Numbered from the stretch's first letter, positions 34,246 through 45,190 are shown. The stretch is 64,000 nt of DNA from Apoderus coryli (GCA_911728435.2 OU452198.1:11008001-11072000); one strand, 5' to 3'. Notes: generated by a model from the letters alone, not told the origin. Translations and numbers: made by a program.

Positions 34246-34905
34246 CTAGTGACGCTTCTTGTCTATAGTTAATATTCGATGGTTAAACTGTCGACAGTTT
34301 CCAATGACGAAACCCAACATTTGATTAGCTTTCGAATGTAAGTTCTTTACTCTGTCGGTCACTCTCGCTTTCATCACATATTGAAAGTTTAATTTATTTT
34401 TCAGTCTAGAGAAACTAACGACTTTACATTTTGAAATATTAAGCTGCAGACGATTCAAAGTGCACCGCAAGCGCCCAAAGTTTCTAAATCATTCTGAAAC
34501 AAGGTGCAGCTATGTATTGAGTGAATTCGCTGGAATATCTTCAGATTATCGGCATAGGCAAGTCTGTCACATGTAAAGGATAAATCATTGATGAATATGT
34601 TAAACAATAGAGGTCCGAAATTTGAGCCCTGTGGCACTCCAGAACTGACGATTTAAAACCCTCTTACTGTACGAATGCCTGTGTAGATTACGTCTAATTG
34701 TCGAAGACTGTCTATGAATGAACTTATTATATTTTCGGAGAGTACAGATAAATTCGACACACAATAGCGGCCGGCCATTGGTGTTCCGAAAACCTATTAC
34801 AGAGCTGGGATAATATTGTAACGAAGCATTTCTCGAATATAGTTTATAATACAAAAGGATATTATTTTGTGATCCTCTGTCTGCCTCTAGAGTTTCCACT
34901 TTCAA
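34246..34905 (-). pseudogene. Jockey-like LINE RT relic
   Basis: Reading right to left on the minus strand: VPQGSNFGPLLFNIFINDL, then LAYADNLKIF (the usual catalytic YADD is YADN), then LNISKCKVVSFSRLKN and RVKNLHSKANQMLGFV. These are RT blocks after the first catalytic Asp, spread over two frames. The second Asp of the YADD pair is replaced by Asn, so this copy is dead. Confidence 0.8.
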
Positions 34906-34919
34906 AGCAGGACCACCCT

Positions 34920-36100
34920 GTATGTACTGGTATAATTATGATGAAAAACTTCTTGAATTTCCCTTATCTAAGTACGTTTCCAAAGTATGCTACACAAAGA
35001 TAAAATATCTAAGTACCAAAGGGGTTTAATATGCTAAAATATTCCTAATTTCTGTTAGTTATTGTACGTATAATACCTATATACATATTTTAAGGGTATC
35101 TGGAAAACTTTTAAGCGCAACGAATATTTTAGAGAGATATTATTAAAAATCCTCTCGTGACCTTAATACTCTAACAATTACATCGAGAATGAAATAATAA
35201 AAAAAGGAACAAGAAAGAAAAAAGTTTAATGAGGTATTTTGTAAAAATACATACGACTGCATTTTCCATCCAATGATTTTAACTAAAAACTTTTTAACTG
35301 GTTAAGATCACGTTGGATCTTTTTTTTTTATTTAGCAAAAAAGGATACGATAATTTAATTGAATACTCGTTAATTTTGCTATGTTTGACATTTAAAGTGA
35401 CACTTTTTAAAAGTCGTTGGCGTTATTAAACGGCTTACTTTTCATCACCAGTTACGTAAAGTAACTGCATCGATCGATTAATGAGAAGTTACTCAGCTAA
35501 ACTATTTTCAAAGTCACAATATTTCCAGTGATACCGGAAACCGAGCTCAACTTGGTTATTTTAAACGGCACTATAGAGGGTGTTTCAGAAAGGCATGACC
35601 AAATTGGTAGAGGTGATAGAAAATAGTGATGTTACATATCAAATGATAGAGCACTTAAATCTCTACAATGTTTATTTATCGTCGATTATTATAACACACC
35701 TTTTGACTTTGTTTTTGAGATATTAAGAATTTTGCATAAAATGACTGCTATGTTTGTTTAACAACAACTTTGAAATTCAAATTTTTGCGCAACGATATCC
35801 TGACAAGAAAAACTCATCACGGACGCGACGATAGTTGACCGAACAACTCGCAGTGGTGTTCGGTCATCCGTCAAATACGGGAAAGACATTTTCCGCATGT
35901 GTTAGGTACAATTTTTTGCATTGAATGCGGACATGTGCAACTCGTTATAAAAATAGACTGCTTTTCCCAACTGGTTGCACAAGTAACTATTGTAAAAGAA
36001 GATAATAATTGTGGTTGATCATATTTTAAGTGATTTTAATTTACCAATTACAAATCTATCATTAAAAGCCTCTCCTATATCCAGGATAGTTTATAGTCAA
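34920..36100. other. No gene recognised; one MITE end
   Basis: AT-rich DNA. A GAGGGTGTTTCAGAAAGGC end at about 35577 resembles the foldback family at 18921, but no partner end is seen. Confidence 0.4.
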
Positions 36101-36106
36101 CAGTAA

Positions 36107-36272
36107 AAACACGAGCTTTTTTTTGTAACGAAATAATTTTAGCAATCAGTAATTTTACGAGAAAAACTGACATGATAAAATCGCAAGCGAGTGATTTTGT
36201 CAAATATCAGTTTTTCGAGCAAAATTACTGATTATTTATCCTTAAAAGAAAAGCTCGAGTGTTTTTTGGCAA
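36107..36272. repeat. Imperfect 166 bp palindrome
   Basis: AACACGAGC (36107) is the inverse of GCTCGAGTGTT (36252 onward). The inner arm ATCAGTAATTTT...GAAAAACTGA pairs with TCAGTTTTTCGAGC...ACTGAT around a roughly 30 bp centre. Confidence 0.6.
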
Positions 36273-36337
36273 GATAAATTAACGACCGAATATATGAATA
36301 AACAAGAACAAGAATTATCTTTATTGATACAATTAAA

Positions 36338-37534
36338 TTATATAAGTGAACAGTTATTAAATACACAATTGTTAGAAGTTGTTTGGTTTGGTGTACGGAT
36401 TTCAAAATTTTCTTCTCTGGTATTCACACATGTAGAATATTCATTTTGATTTTTCTCACTCGAGGCTCGTAAGGAACTAATATGATTTTCGTGATGTTCA
36501 GGATCAATTTGGAGGTAGGGTTTAATAGAAGATGATGACGAGTGTCCCGTTATCTTTATAAGTTGTTGGTCACTTACTCCTGCTTTGGCTAACTGAGAAA
36601 CTGTACTAGCACGGTTCGAATGATTGGTACTTTTATTACCTATTTGTAATGTCGAGTCCAATTTTAGTTGCAGAATATTTGGTCCCAGTAGTAGAAATCG
36701 TATTAATACCCAGTGGAACATTTTTGTACCAACCTTTAGAATTTTTGTACCAACCTTTAGAATTTTTGTTTTTCCAAAAGGGATTTGGAATTAAAAAAAG
36801 TCGTTCAGATGTTACGTTTTCATTTCTTTTTTGTAACAGTAATTTTAACAATGCCACGGGATATCTTCATACATTTCATTTTTTGTTATCCATTTGCTGT
36901 GTGCCAATTTTTTCGACTACCCTGTGTCGTCTTTGAAAATATTGTATTGTATTCAAATCTTGTTGAAGTTCCATCTTGATTTTTTCCATCTTTAAAATGG
37001 TAAATTTTACAGTTTGTAGCTTCACCCCCCCTCCAAGCTAATTCATAAGAAGCTATATGAAAGAATTTTTTTTGTAATCCCTCTGGGTTGTATATATTCC
37101 ACAATTTTGCCATTTTTACTATATCTTTCTTGTTCAATGCTACAGAATTTACTTTTCTTTTCTCTGGAATAACTTGTAATTCATTCCGTTTACTATTTCT
37201 TGCATCACGACCTTCTGTAAAAGTTATGTCGGCCAAAAGGATCAAATTTAATATTGTATTCATTGAAATATTTTTCTTGAATCATCTTCGCAGTTGAATT
37301 CCAAATTGATTTAACTGCATCTATTTCTTATAATCTTCTCCATTCCTCTTTTTCATATAATAGGCCCAATCCTTTAATATATCTGCTACTTTTGGTAACG
37401 GAGCTATTTTCGACAGTTATTTCGTACTTGACAAAACTCCATATTGACGCTTGAGTATATTTTGTGGATTCCGGGATTGCTTTTTCTACATTTTTTGTTA
37501 TTTGTTGAGTCAAAATTTTCCCAAAACGACTCAT
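36338..37534 (-). pseudogene. Crypton-type tyrosine recombinase, frameshifted
   Basis: Four minus-strand frames together give a tyrosine recombinase. The N-terminus is MSRFGKILTQQ...AIPESTKYT (37534-37328). The middle is FFHIASYELAWRGGEATNC (37263-36886, first catalytic Arg in WRGGE). Next is NPFWKNKNSKGWYKNVPLG (36857-36636), then NHSNRASTVSQLAKAG (H-x-x-R), ITGHSSSSSIKPYLQID with the likely nucleophile Tyr, and a C-tail (36721-36338). This arrangement fits Crypton transposons (DUF3504-like), which move by recombinase without inverted repeats. At least three frameshifts break it. A 21 bp direct duplication at about 36723-36765 repeats the NSKGWYK peptide. A domesticated gene is less likely given the frameshifts. 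Confidence 0.7.
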
Positions 37535-37897
37535 GTTGTAATGTTTCAGTATCAATTATCAACAATACTTATATAACTGACAGGGCAGACATTAAAGTGA
37601 CGTAAGCATACTAGATGTAGCGCTTAAGAGGAACAGGCGGTTTCATCGGTGTTAAAAAAAATGATGCACCTTTTTTATCGCTGTCAAAATGACAAAACAG
37701 TCCTCTTTAAATGACACATTTTATACAGGAGTTAATTTATCAAGCATATAAATATACTCGCTTTCTGCAAAGTAACTCGCATTCAAGCGAAGTTGCCTCC
37801 GAGATGGTCTCTAAACAAAAGTTGCTCGATATGGGGGAAATAAAAGTCAATCTCCACAAAATAAGTTTAATAAATCCCTCAAAGGGTCTTCATTCGT

Positions 37898-37940
37898 CAC
37901 CATTCATGTTTCGAGGCACCCGGCCTCATCATCAGTGGTG
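37898..37940 (-). ncRNA. Hammerhead-like motif 8 (cleavage region altered)
   Basis: On the minus strand: CACCA, CUGAUGA, extra U, stem II GAGGC/GCCUC with loop CGGGU, GAAAC, then AUGAA and UGGUG. Stem I (UGGUG with CACCA) and stem II are both complete and the catalytic core is canonical. The usual GUH before stem I is replaced by AUGAA, so it is probably not cleavable. Confidence 0.45.
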
Positions 37941-38026
37941 GGTTTGATATATCGAAAAGCTAGTTGATCAATTGAACATACACGAGAAAAAACACAACGT
38001 CATTTCATAAAAGAAATTATATAAAC

Positions 38027-38196
38027 ACAAAAAAACAAAACTAAGTCATATTTTGAGAAAATTATTGATGTCGTACTTATTTTTCTTTTCTTTTTTGTTA
38101 ATCATTGGTACGGTTATGATTAACAAAAAGAAAAATAAGTACGACATCAACAATTTTATCAAAATATGACTTAGTTTTGTTTTTTTTTGTTAGCTT
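38027..38196. repeat. Long near-perfect hairpin
   Basis: Two arms of about 75 bp (starting AACAAAACTAAGTCATATTT at about 38034, inverse ending near 38190) surround a short loop CATTGGTACGGTTATG. Mismatches are few. Further out, CTCGATATGGGGGAAATAAA (37826) pairs loosely with TTTATTTCCCCATATCGAA (38199), so it is the core of a larger inverted structure. Confidence 0.85.
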
Positions 38197-38224
38197 TTAT
38201 TTCCCCATATCGAATATCGCACTC

Positions 38225-38890
38225 CCCTTGAATATGAACTACTTCTTTAAATTAAAAGTTGCTCGATTAACAAGCTGAATATTGTGAAAATCCAATATGG
38301 ACAGCATATATATTTTGCAATTGTTACCTACGACACTGATCGTTTATACACAGTACCGCACAAAGAAAAAATGTGAAGCACTATTTCTCTTGAATAAATA
38401 AAACTCAACATGTTGTTACAGTCGAAAGAAATGATAAAAAAAACATAATCTTGTGATCTCATCTCGGAGATAATGAAGTCATTTTTTGTTATTGTATTCT
38501 TTTATTACATTATGAGGCGCTTATCGGAAAGTCGAATCAGGCGTTCGTGGAATTTTTAAATTTGTTTTCGGGTTAGTTGTGAAAATAACAAACAGAATTA
38601 AATATCTGTGGTGTTTATTAATTATTAGGTACCAACTTGAGCAATCTTTTTGTACGTTTCTTTAATTTTTCACACGGAATTTAAATATGAAAAACGAACA
38701 GTAATTCAATGATTTTTTCATACAAATATACAAGTTAGGAACGGACTTCCACCGGCAACACCGATAAATTACGGACTCTGTGCTTTTCATGACCTCATGA
38801 CAACAACGTAGCTTGTGGAGAGAACATTCCTTCTAGCCCATGTCGAACATAATATACTTTACTATGCATGCTATGACATTTTAGAATTAA
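38225..38890. other. No gene recognised
   Basis: AT-rich spacer, no motif identified. Confidence 0.4.
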
Positions 38891-38897
38891 AATAAAC

Positions 38898-40541
38898 TGT
38901 TGCCCTCGAGGCACGAATAGCTCTCCATATTTAAGTGTAAAAGTAATAATTTTATGACCTTTTTGTCATTTATCTAAATTTAATAAATTTTGGTTTTGCG
39001 TTAGACATCAGCTATATTTTTTGAGTATCGGGATTTGTCCATTTTTCTTCTCTTTGGAGGCACTATTTATACGTACATATTTTATATTTCAGATCTTCTA
39101 GGCCAAGTTCTTGTACGCAAAATAATTGATGTTGTTTAGTTTTATTATAAAATGTATTTTGCCCCCTTTTCTACTATTTAATAATAATAATAATAAATTG
39201 TCTTTATTTTTGAAAGTAACAATATCATAACACTATACCTACATATAACACAGTTAAAACAGTCACTAGATAGGGCGAAGTCTAGCTTAGAGCTACTCTA
39301 CTCAACCCCAAATAGCAACCAACATGAGTTAAACAATAGTACACAAATACAAAAAATTAACACTATTCTTCCATATCATTTGCGTATCTATAAATCACAG
39401 TGTGCGAAATAAAAAAAAATAAAAAAAAGATCACCCTGTGATTGCACGATTCCACTCTCAAAGGACAAGACTCTACTATAAATTTAAAAGGAATAAAAGT
39501 GAAATGATAAGAAAGAGAATCAATTAATGGTATCGATTAAGAAGGTATCTCTTAAAATTAATTTTAAACTTAGCTGGACTCAATATCCGGAACCCCTTAG
39601 GAATAGTATTATAGAGCTTTATGGCGTTGTATGTAAAACCTCTCTGAAAAAGCGATGTGCGATGATGTGGTAAGGTAAGGCGGTCAATGTGTCGAACATC
39701 TCTACCATGAATATCCCTCCTAGGTACAAGTTTTTCTCTAATATGAGAAGGAGCATCTGAATCAAACGTTATATGAATAACAAAATTCCCAAGATGCAGA
39801 AGGCGACGATCCTCCATTCTCAGCCAGCCCATATCATGGATTACCTGGGACACGCGATCATACTTTCTAAGACCCTTTACAAACCTAGCACAACAGTTCT
39901 GAACTCTTTGTATGCGTTCACGATCCATGCTGTCCAACAGAGGACCGTAAACAAAATCACAATAATTAAAGGTAGATAAAACCAATGCTTCACATAGTGT
40001 TTGACGCAACCTCCGGCCTAAAATATGTTTATTTGAATACAAGAGTTTTAAGGTAACGTATGACTTTCTAAGCAACCCTTTCACGTGCTCCCGACATCTC
40101 AATGAAATATCCATATTCACACCCAAGTTCCTTGCAGATTTGACAAATTGGACAACATTACTATTTATTACGACTCTAAAATTTTCTTTGAGAAAATCTA
40201 CATCATTTCTATTGCTAAACAGTAGCAGGTTTGATTTTGATTTTACGAACCCCTATGTAAACAAAATGGTTATGCTGCATGTTGTAGGTTATCTTATATG
40301 AAAATAAGTAGCCAATTTTTGTGTTATATTTGGAAAAACATGTTTAAGAAATTCGTTTTTTCTCACCTTTTTACCCCATATTACACTTTTTTCTAATGTT
40401 AATGTGGTCTAATTGTTTAGGTTAAATATTTTAGGTTATGTTTAAACGCACCAAAAATTATTCAATATGTCGGATAAGTTTAAAAACTATGATTTTTTAA
40501 ATTTTTGAACCCTGTTTTAAACCCCTTCTCTACGCTTAATG
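38898..40541 (-). mobile_element. Helentron-like element 3, 5' truncated, with nested LINE
   Basis: In minus orientation it begins at its 3' end with TGTTGCCCTCGAGGCACG and AGCTCTCCATATTTAAG, the same tail as elements 1 and 2. Its repeat body is interrupted at 39181-40236 by a LINE and resumes with CGAACCCCTATGTAAAC. Homology stops near 40541 in the block before the 5' end, so the GTCT run and 5' terminus are absent. Confidence 0.7.
39181..40236 (-). pseudogene. LINE 3' fragment nested in Helentron-like element 3
   Basis: The minus-strand frame is open from about 40236 to 39524 (SNLLLFSNRNDVDFLKENFR, then LGVNMDISL, LLYSNKHILGRRLRQTLCEA, STFNYCDFVYGPLL, RIQRVQNCCARFV). This is the region downstream of the RT core in jockey/CR1-type LINEs (compare LGVxxDxxLxWxxHV and VQNxCxRF). 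The 3' UTR ends in (TTA)n at 39181. The 5' end is cut at 40236. TTTA is shared at both junctions as a possible short target duplication. No stop is seen in the coding part, so it is fairly young. Confidence 0.8.
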
Positions 40542-40700
40542 TCCCGTCAGGGAGTTACGATTTAAATACCTACGGATTCGGTGATTCCTCACGAACCATG
40601 GTGCGTCTAGTGCTATTCTGAATTCTCCTTTGCTTCTAGTTTCCTCCGGTATGTCCTCGCTGTTTGTCCCCATGCTGCCGACTATTTCCAATATTTTTGA
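40540..40700 (-). pseudogene. LINE C-terminal fragment
   Basis: The minus strand reads FRIALDAPWFVRNHRIRRYLN. This matches the APWYVxNxxIxxDL motif at the C-terminus of many jockey/I-type LINE RT proteins. Only this motif survives with weak flanking similarity. Confidence 0.5.
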
Positions 40701-40799
40701 AGGCAGCTTATAGTAGCACGAACTATCAAATGACAACAAGATGCATATGGCGACATCTAGAGCAGGTAATATGCCCAGTGAAACAAAGTTCACAAACGA

Positions 40800-41640
40800 T
40801 GGCCGGACAAGAAGTAGAATTCCATTACTTATTACAGCCGTGATTTATCAAGAGATTTTGAGTTTGAATGGCCAGTGATTTTGATCAAATTTTGTTCCAA
40901 AACACCACTTTTTGCCATGTTTTCGGTCTTTTTCCGTCCAACTTGTATGCTTGACCTTTGGTCCACTTAGAAACCTTGTTGAGTCCAACGGGGCTGTTCT
41001 TGTAGCATTTTACATGTGATTGCCAAAATGGATTGACTTGCAGTATTTTTTGATTCGATCGTTTTGTATTATTGAAAATATACCGACTAACTTTTCCAAT
41101 GCGACTGATTGGCTAAAAATTGTACGAATAAAGTAATCATCCTAGTATTAAACAAACGTTCGCAATGATTGATATTATAGATTTACATTATGATGGAATT
41201 ATAAACAACCATGCATTTTCCAAGCATTTATCAAGATTCACAGCAAGCGCGAAACATAACGATGACAAGCAAATATTACATGCGAATAAGATAAACTAAC
41301 AAACACTTGTTATTTATAAAATACCATTTGCCTATTATCGGTATGAACAACAAAATAATTGACAGGTGTCCCGTTCTATTTGTATGAGATTATAATGGAA
41401 GATTTCTATGATTTTATTACATTTTTCTTTCTGGTTGTTTGCATTTGTCCACAGTTTTATGTTTCATTATTATAATGGTTCTTATTTCTTGTAAGTATGT
41501 GTATGGTGGGTATTTAGCATTATGCAAACATTATTAGGGCACGTCATTTCTAAAATATTACCGTACTTGGAATAATATAAAATATTGTTTTATGTGAGTG
41601 ACAAGCGAGAAATTTGAATATTTTGTTCTTTTTTTTATTA
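40800..41640. other. No gene recognised
   Basis: AT-rich spacer, no motif identified. Confidence 0.4.
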
Positions 41641-41723
41641 TTTTCCTTTCTTGGGATTTAAGGTTCTATTTTATAAGCGATTTTTTTTTCTTTTGAAATA
41701 TTTTTATTTTATGTCAATAGCAA

Positions 41724-41759
41724 GTACAACGTTTCGGCTTATTAGCCGTCCTCAGGTAC
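41724..41759 (-). ncRNA. Hammerhead-ribozyme-like motif 2 (canonical core)
   Basis: On the minus strand: GUAC, CUGAGGA, extra C, stem II GGCU/AGCC with loop AAUA, GAAAC, GU, cleavage base U, GUAC. Stem I is 4 bp (GUAC with GUAC). All core bases are present. Stem III would be AC/GU only. Confidence 0.6.
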
Positions 41760-41962
41760 ATCTCTTTTATTTGCTTGTTGTGTGCTCATCTTGATGTTCG
41801 ATGGATCTGAAGATAGATGCCGACATATTTTCACCCATGTCATATGTATTTTTCTTGAACCTTGTTAAAATTTGTTTATTCTTTTCCTTTCTTGGGATTT
41901 AAGGTTCTATTTTATAAGCGAATTTTTTTTTCCTTTTGAAATATTTTTATTTCATGTCAATA

Positions 41963-41995
41963 GTACGTTTCGGCTTATTAGCCTTCCTCAGGTAC
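41963..41995 (-). ncRNA. Hammerhead-like motif 3 (duplicate, stem I lost)
   Basis: The duplicate of motif 2: CUGAGGA, extra A, GGCU AAUA AGCC, GAAAC GU. Two bases are missing after GU compared with motif 2, so stem I can no longer form in register. Confidence 0.45.
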
Positions 41996-42118
41996 ATCTC
42001 TTTTATTTGCTTATTGATGTTGTTCGATGTCCATATTCTGTTTTTAGTGTCTTCGCAAATACGAATTGTTAGATTATTTCATAGGGTAAAGGACAAAGAA
42101 AACACGAGAACTATTCAA

Positions 42119-42162
42119 AAATGCGACGTTTCGCAGCTATATGGCTGCTTCCACAGGCACTT
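42119..42162 (-). ncRNA. Hammerhead-like motif 4 (one core change)
   Basis: On the minus strand: AAGUGC, CUGUGGA (A6 changed to U), extra A, stem II GCAGC/GCUGC, GAAAC, GU, C, GCAUUU. Stem I is 6 bp and stem II 5 bp. The A6 change should reduce or abolish activity. Confidence 0.5.
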
Positions 42163-43038
42163 AAGCTTAGTCAGGTGGAAAAAAAAACAATAAGTAATAA
42201 TAATCTTCAGTGAAACACAACATTTATCGAAACGTACAGGGTGTCCCAAACTTGGCGCCCCAGGCCTATTGTATGAAAACCAGATAAGATAATAAAAATC
42301 TTTTTTAACGGGCTGAATTGAGTTGCGCTAAGGTCCATTTTGGGAAAGCAAAATATTTTTTTCCAATTTCGCAAAATGGAGAAAATGACGTCATCAATGT
42401 TATTTTTTCACAAACATACTTAAATATTTAATTTAGCCATGTTACCAATTAAGTGCTACATGGAAAACAATTATTCTGTTTGATTATTAGTGACAACTGT
42501 TGTCAAAATAATGAATACTATATACGGAAGGTAATTATTTACAAAATGTAATTTATTTTATTTGAAATATAATATTGTTTTTATTTATTTTTATTAAGTT
42601 TTACTAAATATGTAGCTACTTGTCATACATGGTTGTAAAGGGAATGAAATTTGGAGTCTACTGACGCTTTAATATATAGGGTGTCCTATTTAAGAAAACA
42701 AAGTTGATAGCGATATCTTGAACAATTGGACTTCGAAAAATTCTTGATACGCCACTGAATTAAGCATCAAATTATCTCTAACTTTTATAAAAACACTTTT
42801 CCCGTAACTCTAATAACAACCGAAATATAAAGGACAAAAGGAAATGACAAAAAATGAAAATCGCCCTGTATAAAGAAAACTAATCAAGTTAGCCGCGCTC
42901 CGATTACGCATTAAACTAAGCTCCAAAAAATCGAACGTTACGTGTCATCTTAGTTTCGCTCTATCTATTACGGTTTAGGCTGTACCGTATAAAAACAAGA
43001 TTATTATGGTTTGTTTTTTTTTGTACCTGACTAAACTT

Positions 43039-43082
43039 AAGTGCCTGAGGAAGCAGCAATATAGCTGCGAAACGTCGCATTT
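43039..43082 (+). ncRNA. Hammerhead-ribozyme-like motif 5 (most complete)
   Basis: On the plus strand: AAGUGC, CUGAGGA, extra A, stem II GCAGC/GCUGC with loop AAUAUA, GAAAC, GU, cleavage base C, GCAUUU. Stem I has 6 pairs (one G-U), stem II has 5, and the GUC cleavage triplet is the best natural one. Stem III is only AC/GU, so two molecules pairing through ACGU would be needed. An extra base between A9 and stem II is known from a viroid hammerhead (CChMVd plus strand). Confidence 0.65.
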
Positions 43083-43134
43083 TTGAATAGTTGTAGTTGC
43101 TTTATCTTAAGACAATATCTAATTTAAATTACAG

Positions 43135-43265
43135 TTTGAGTATAAAATATAAACTAAAACAATAACCGTAAACATTGGTGTTTGAAAATAGGGTTAAAAA
43201 CTAAAAAAAAACATATTTGCTATACATAGCAGAAATATTGACTGTTATAAATAATTATTAAATGT
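43135..43265 (+). repeat. Small Helentron-like repeat fragment
   Basis: GTGTTTGAAAATAGGGTTAAAAA and ACATAGCAGAAATATTGACT match subunits near 15225-15300. It has no ends. Confidence 0.5.
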
Positions 43266-43269
43266 TTGT

Positions 43270-45190
43270 CGTTTTTTTTCCTTTTGATATATTTGGAATC
43301 TAGGCTTAGATGAATTAAAATTCTGAATTATATTTACTCAACACAGGATAGTTTCGTATTTGTTAGTTGTTTGTCGTGTATTGTTATTTAGAGTTTGATA
43401 TGTTTTCTGTACACAGATCTTTTTGTCAAAATGGTAAGTTTTTTACCTTATGAAATTATGGACAAATTTGTTGCCCATTTTACGTTTTATTTCTCTTATG
43501 CGTTCGTTTTTAGCTTTATTGTAGGACTGACGAGCCGAAACTAATTTCCTTTTTCATAATTAAATTAAAGATTTTGTGGAGTTGACTTTCAGAGTTTTTG
43601 TTTGTTTTCTTTTATTTGAAACTGACACTCCACATCGGAATTCAGGATTTTGTTCGAGAAACTTGAGATATAATTCTGATCGAAATAAGCCTCGCTAGCT
43701 GCTGGTGAAAACAAACAAAACAAAACAAATTGAAAATTTGAAAAAAAAGATGCATTTTTTCAAAATTTGCCTTAAACCCATGGACCTCAACATAACTTGC
43801 CCTTCTGTGGGTTACTTTGGATTATTCGCATACAAAAGTGTGACTCACTCAGAACTTAAAACAAAATTTATTCGCTTCTTTCTGAGGCCTTTAAATGCGT
43901 TGAAAAATTCCGTCAATGACGATCACTATAATTTATCATTTTTCAACATAAACGACTGTATGTATCGTATTCGTTTTGGTGTGGTGGCTCTCCTTTCAAG
44001 ATGAAGATGAAACAGGTTAGTTCTAACGAAATACTCCTTACACAATAATTTTAAAATGTTTTAAGGTTTACTTTTGCTAGGAATTTTAAAAGGAAACCAA
44101 CAAATTGTGAGTAAATAAAATTGCTTGTTACATAATGTAACAAGACTAAGTTATGTTGGAAATTTGCTTCACACTACCAGACGGGGCGTTTGGTTGAGTC
44201 AGATTGCTGTCAAATTTATACAACTATCGTTTGAACGTTGGTACTAAATAAAAATCATATGGAAACAATTCTAATAGCGCCATCTATGTGTCATCCTACG
44301 GACTTATTGAATGATCTAATAAATCACGAGATGCATCAACTGCAATATTCATTTAAAATTAAATTGACCAGCCAGCATTCCACATTGCGTAGCTTAAATT
44401 CGGTCGTCTCTCGAAACCCATTTTATAAACCCCGCAAGGTATTATATCATATATGTATATCGAAAGCTTAACATTACACATACGAGTACATATGAAGAAA
44501 TAGGAATGTCTAAAGCACTCCAGACATTTTACTCTATCGCATATATATATATACACATACGTGTTGTACCTTTAAGCTTCTTTTTCAATGGAAAAGCTCG
44601 ATAATAAATGTCATCATCGAACTCTCTGCTATAATATAAAGCTATTGTGCTCTGGAAAATGGTTTCCAAAAAAAAATAAAAACGGTAGGAAAATAGATGT
44701 ATAGGTACGTCTCTTAGATTGTGGAGTATATTTCACGTTCTTAGGACTAATCATGATGATGAAAGTTACATAATTGTTACATTATTTTAAACTACCATTG
44801 TCTTTTTGTTTGCAAAAATAAAATTAATTATTTTTATTGTAGTTTTATGATTTTGAATTTACCATCTTTTCTCTCGCTCTCTCGGTTTTGAAGATGTTGA
44901 CTTTGCTGAAATCAACGGCTGTCAGTACTGTCACTACCCCAAGTTATTCATCTCCTCTGAAAATTCCTTGGTCGGCATCTTTGATGCCGTGATGTTGATG
45001 ATACATCGACATTTTCTTCCATTAACTGCTCCATAATTGGTACCTTTCCTTTTCAAAACCAAAGATGCATTTGTCATGTAAACACACTGTTAGCTCTGCT
45101 CCAAATTCACACTCTCCTACAGCTGAACGTCGTATTCTTGTGCTCACTGACTTGCCGTCTCACCATATTAGTTTTTAGCTGCATGAAATT
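43270..45190. other. No gene recognised
   Basis: Open frames of 99 residues (43705) and 77 residues (44238) have no family motif and no splice or start context I can support. The rest is AT-rich. Confidence 0.35.

Larger units (their letters stand above)
41641..42030. repeat. Tandem duplication (236 bp offset) carrying hammerhead-like motifs
   Basis: CTTTCTTGGGATTTAAGG at about 41648 recurs at about 41887. The similarity runs through the hammerhead-like motif (41749 against 41985 for the TCCTCAG block) and GGTACATCTCTTTTATTTGC. The second unit has small deletions. Confidence 0.85.
42100..43100. mobile_element. Element flanked by inverted hammerhead-like arms
   Basis: An arm of about 80 bp at 42102-42185 (CTATTCAAAAATGCGACG...) is the inverse of 43013-43097. 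Each arm contains one hammerhead-like motif. The 830 bp between them holds a CAGGGTGTCCC MITE end at 42237, a TAGGGTGTCC end at 42677 and no coding sequence. Confidence 0.6.

Noticed and set aside
43525..43560. CTGACGAGCCGAAACTAA
   Set aside because: Both hammerhead boxes are present but stem II is reduced to three bases and neither stem I nor GUH is present. At best a collapsed relic.
43705..44004. 99-residue open frame
   Set aside because: No recognisable family motif and nothing around it supports a gene; left as unassigned.
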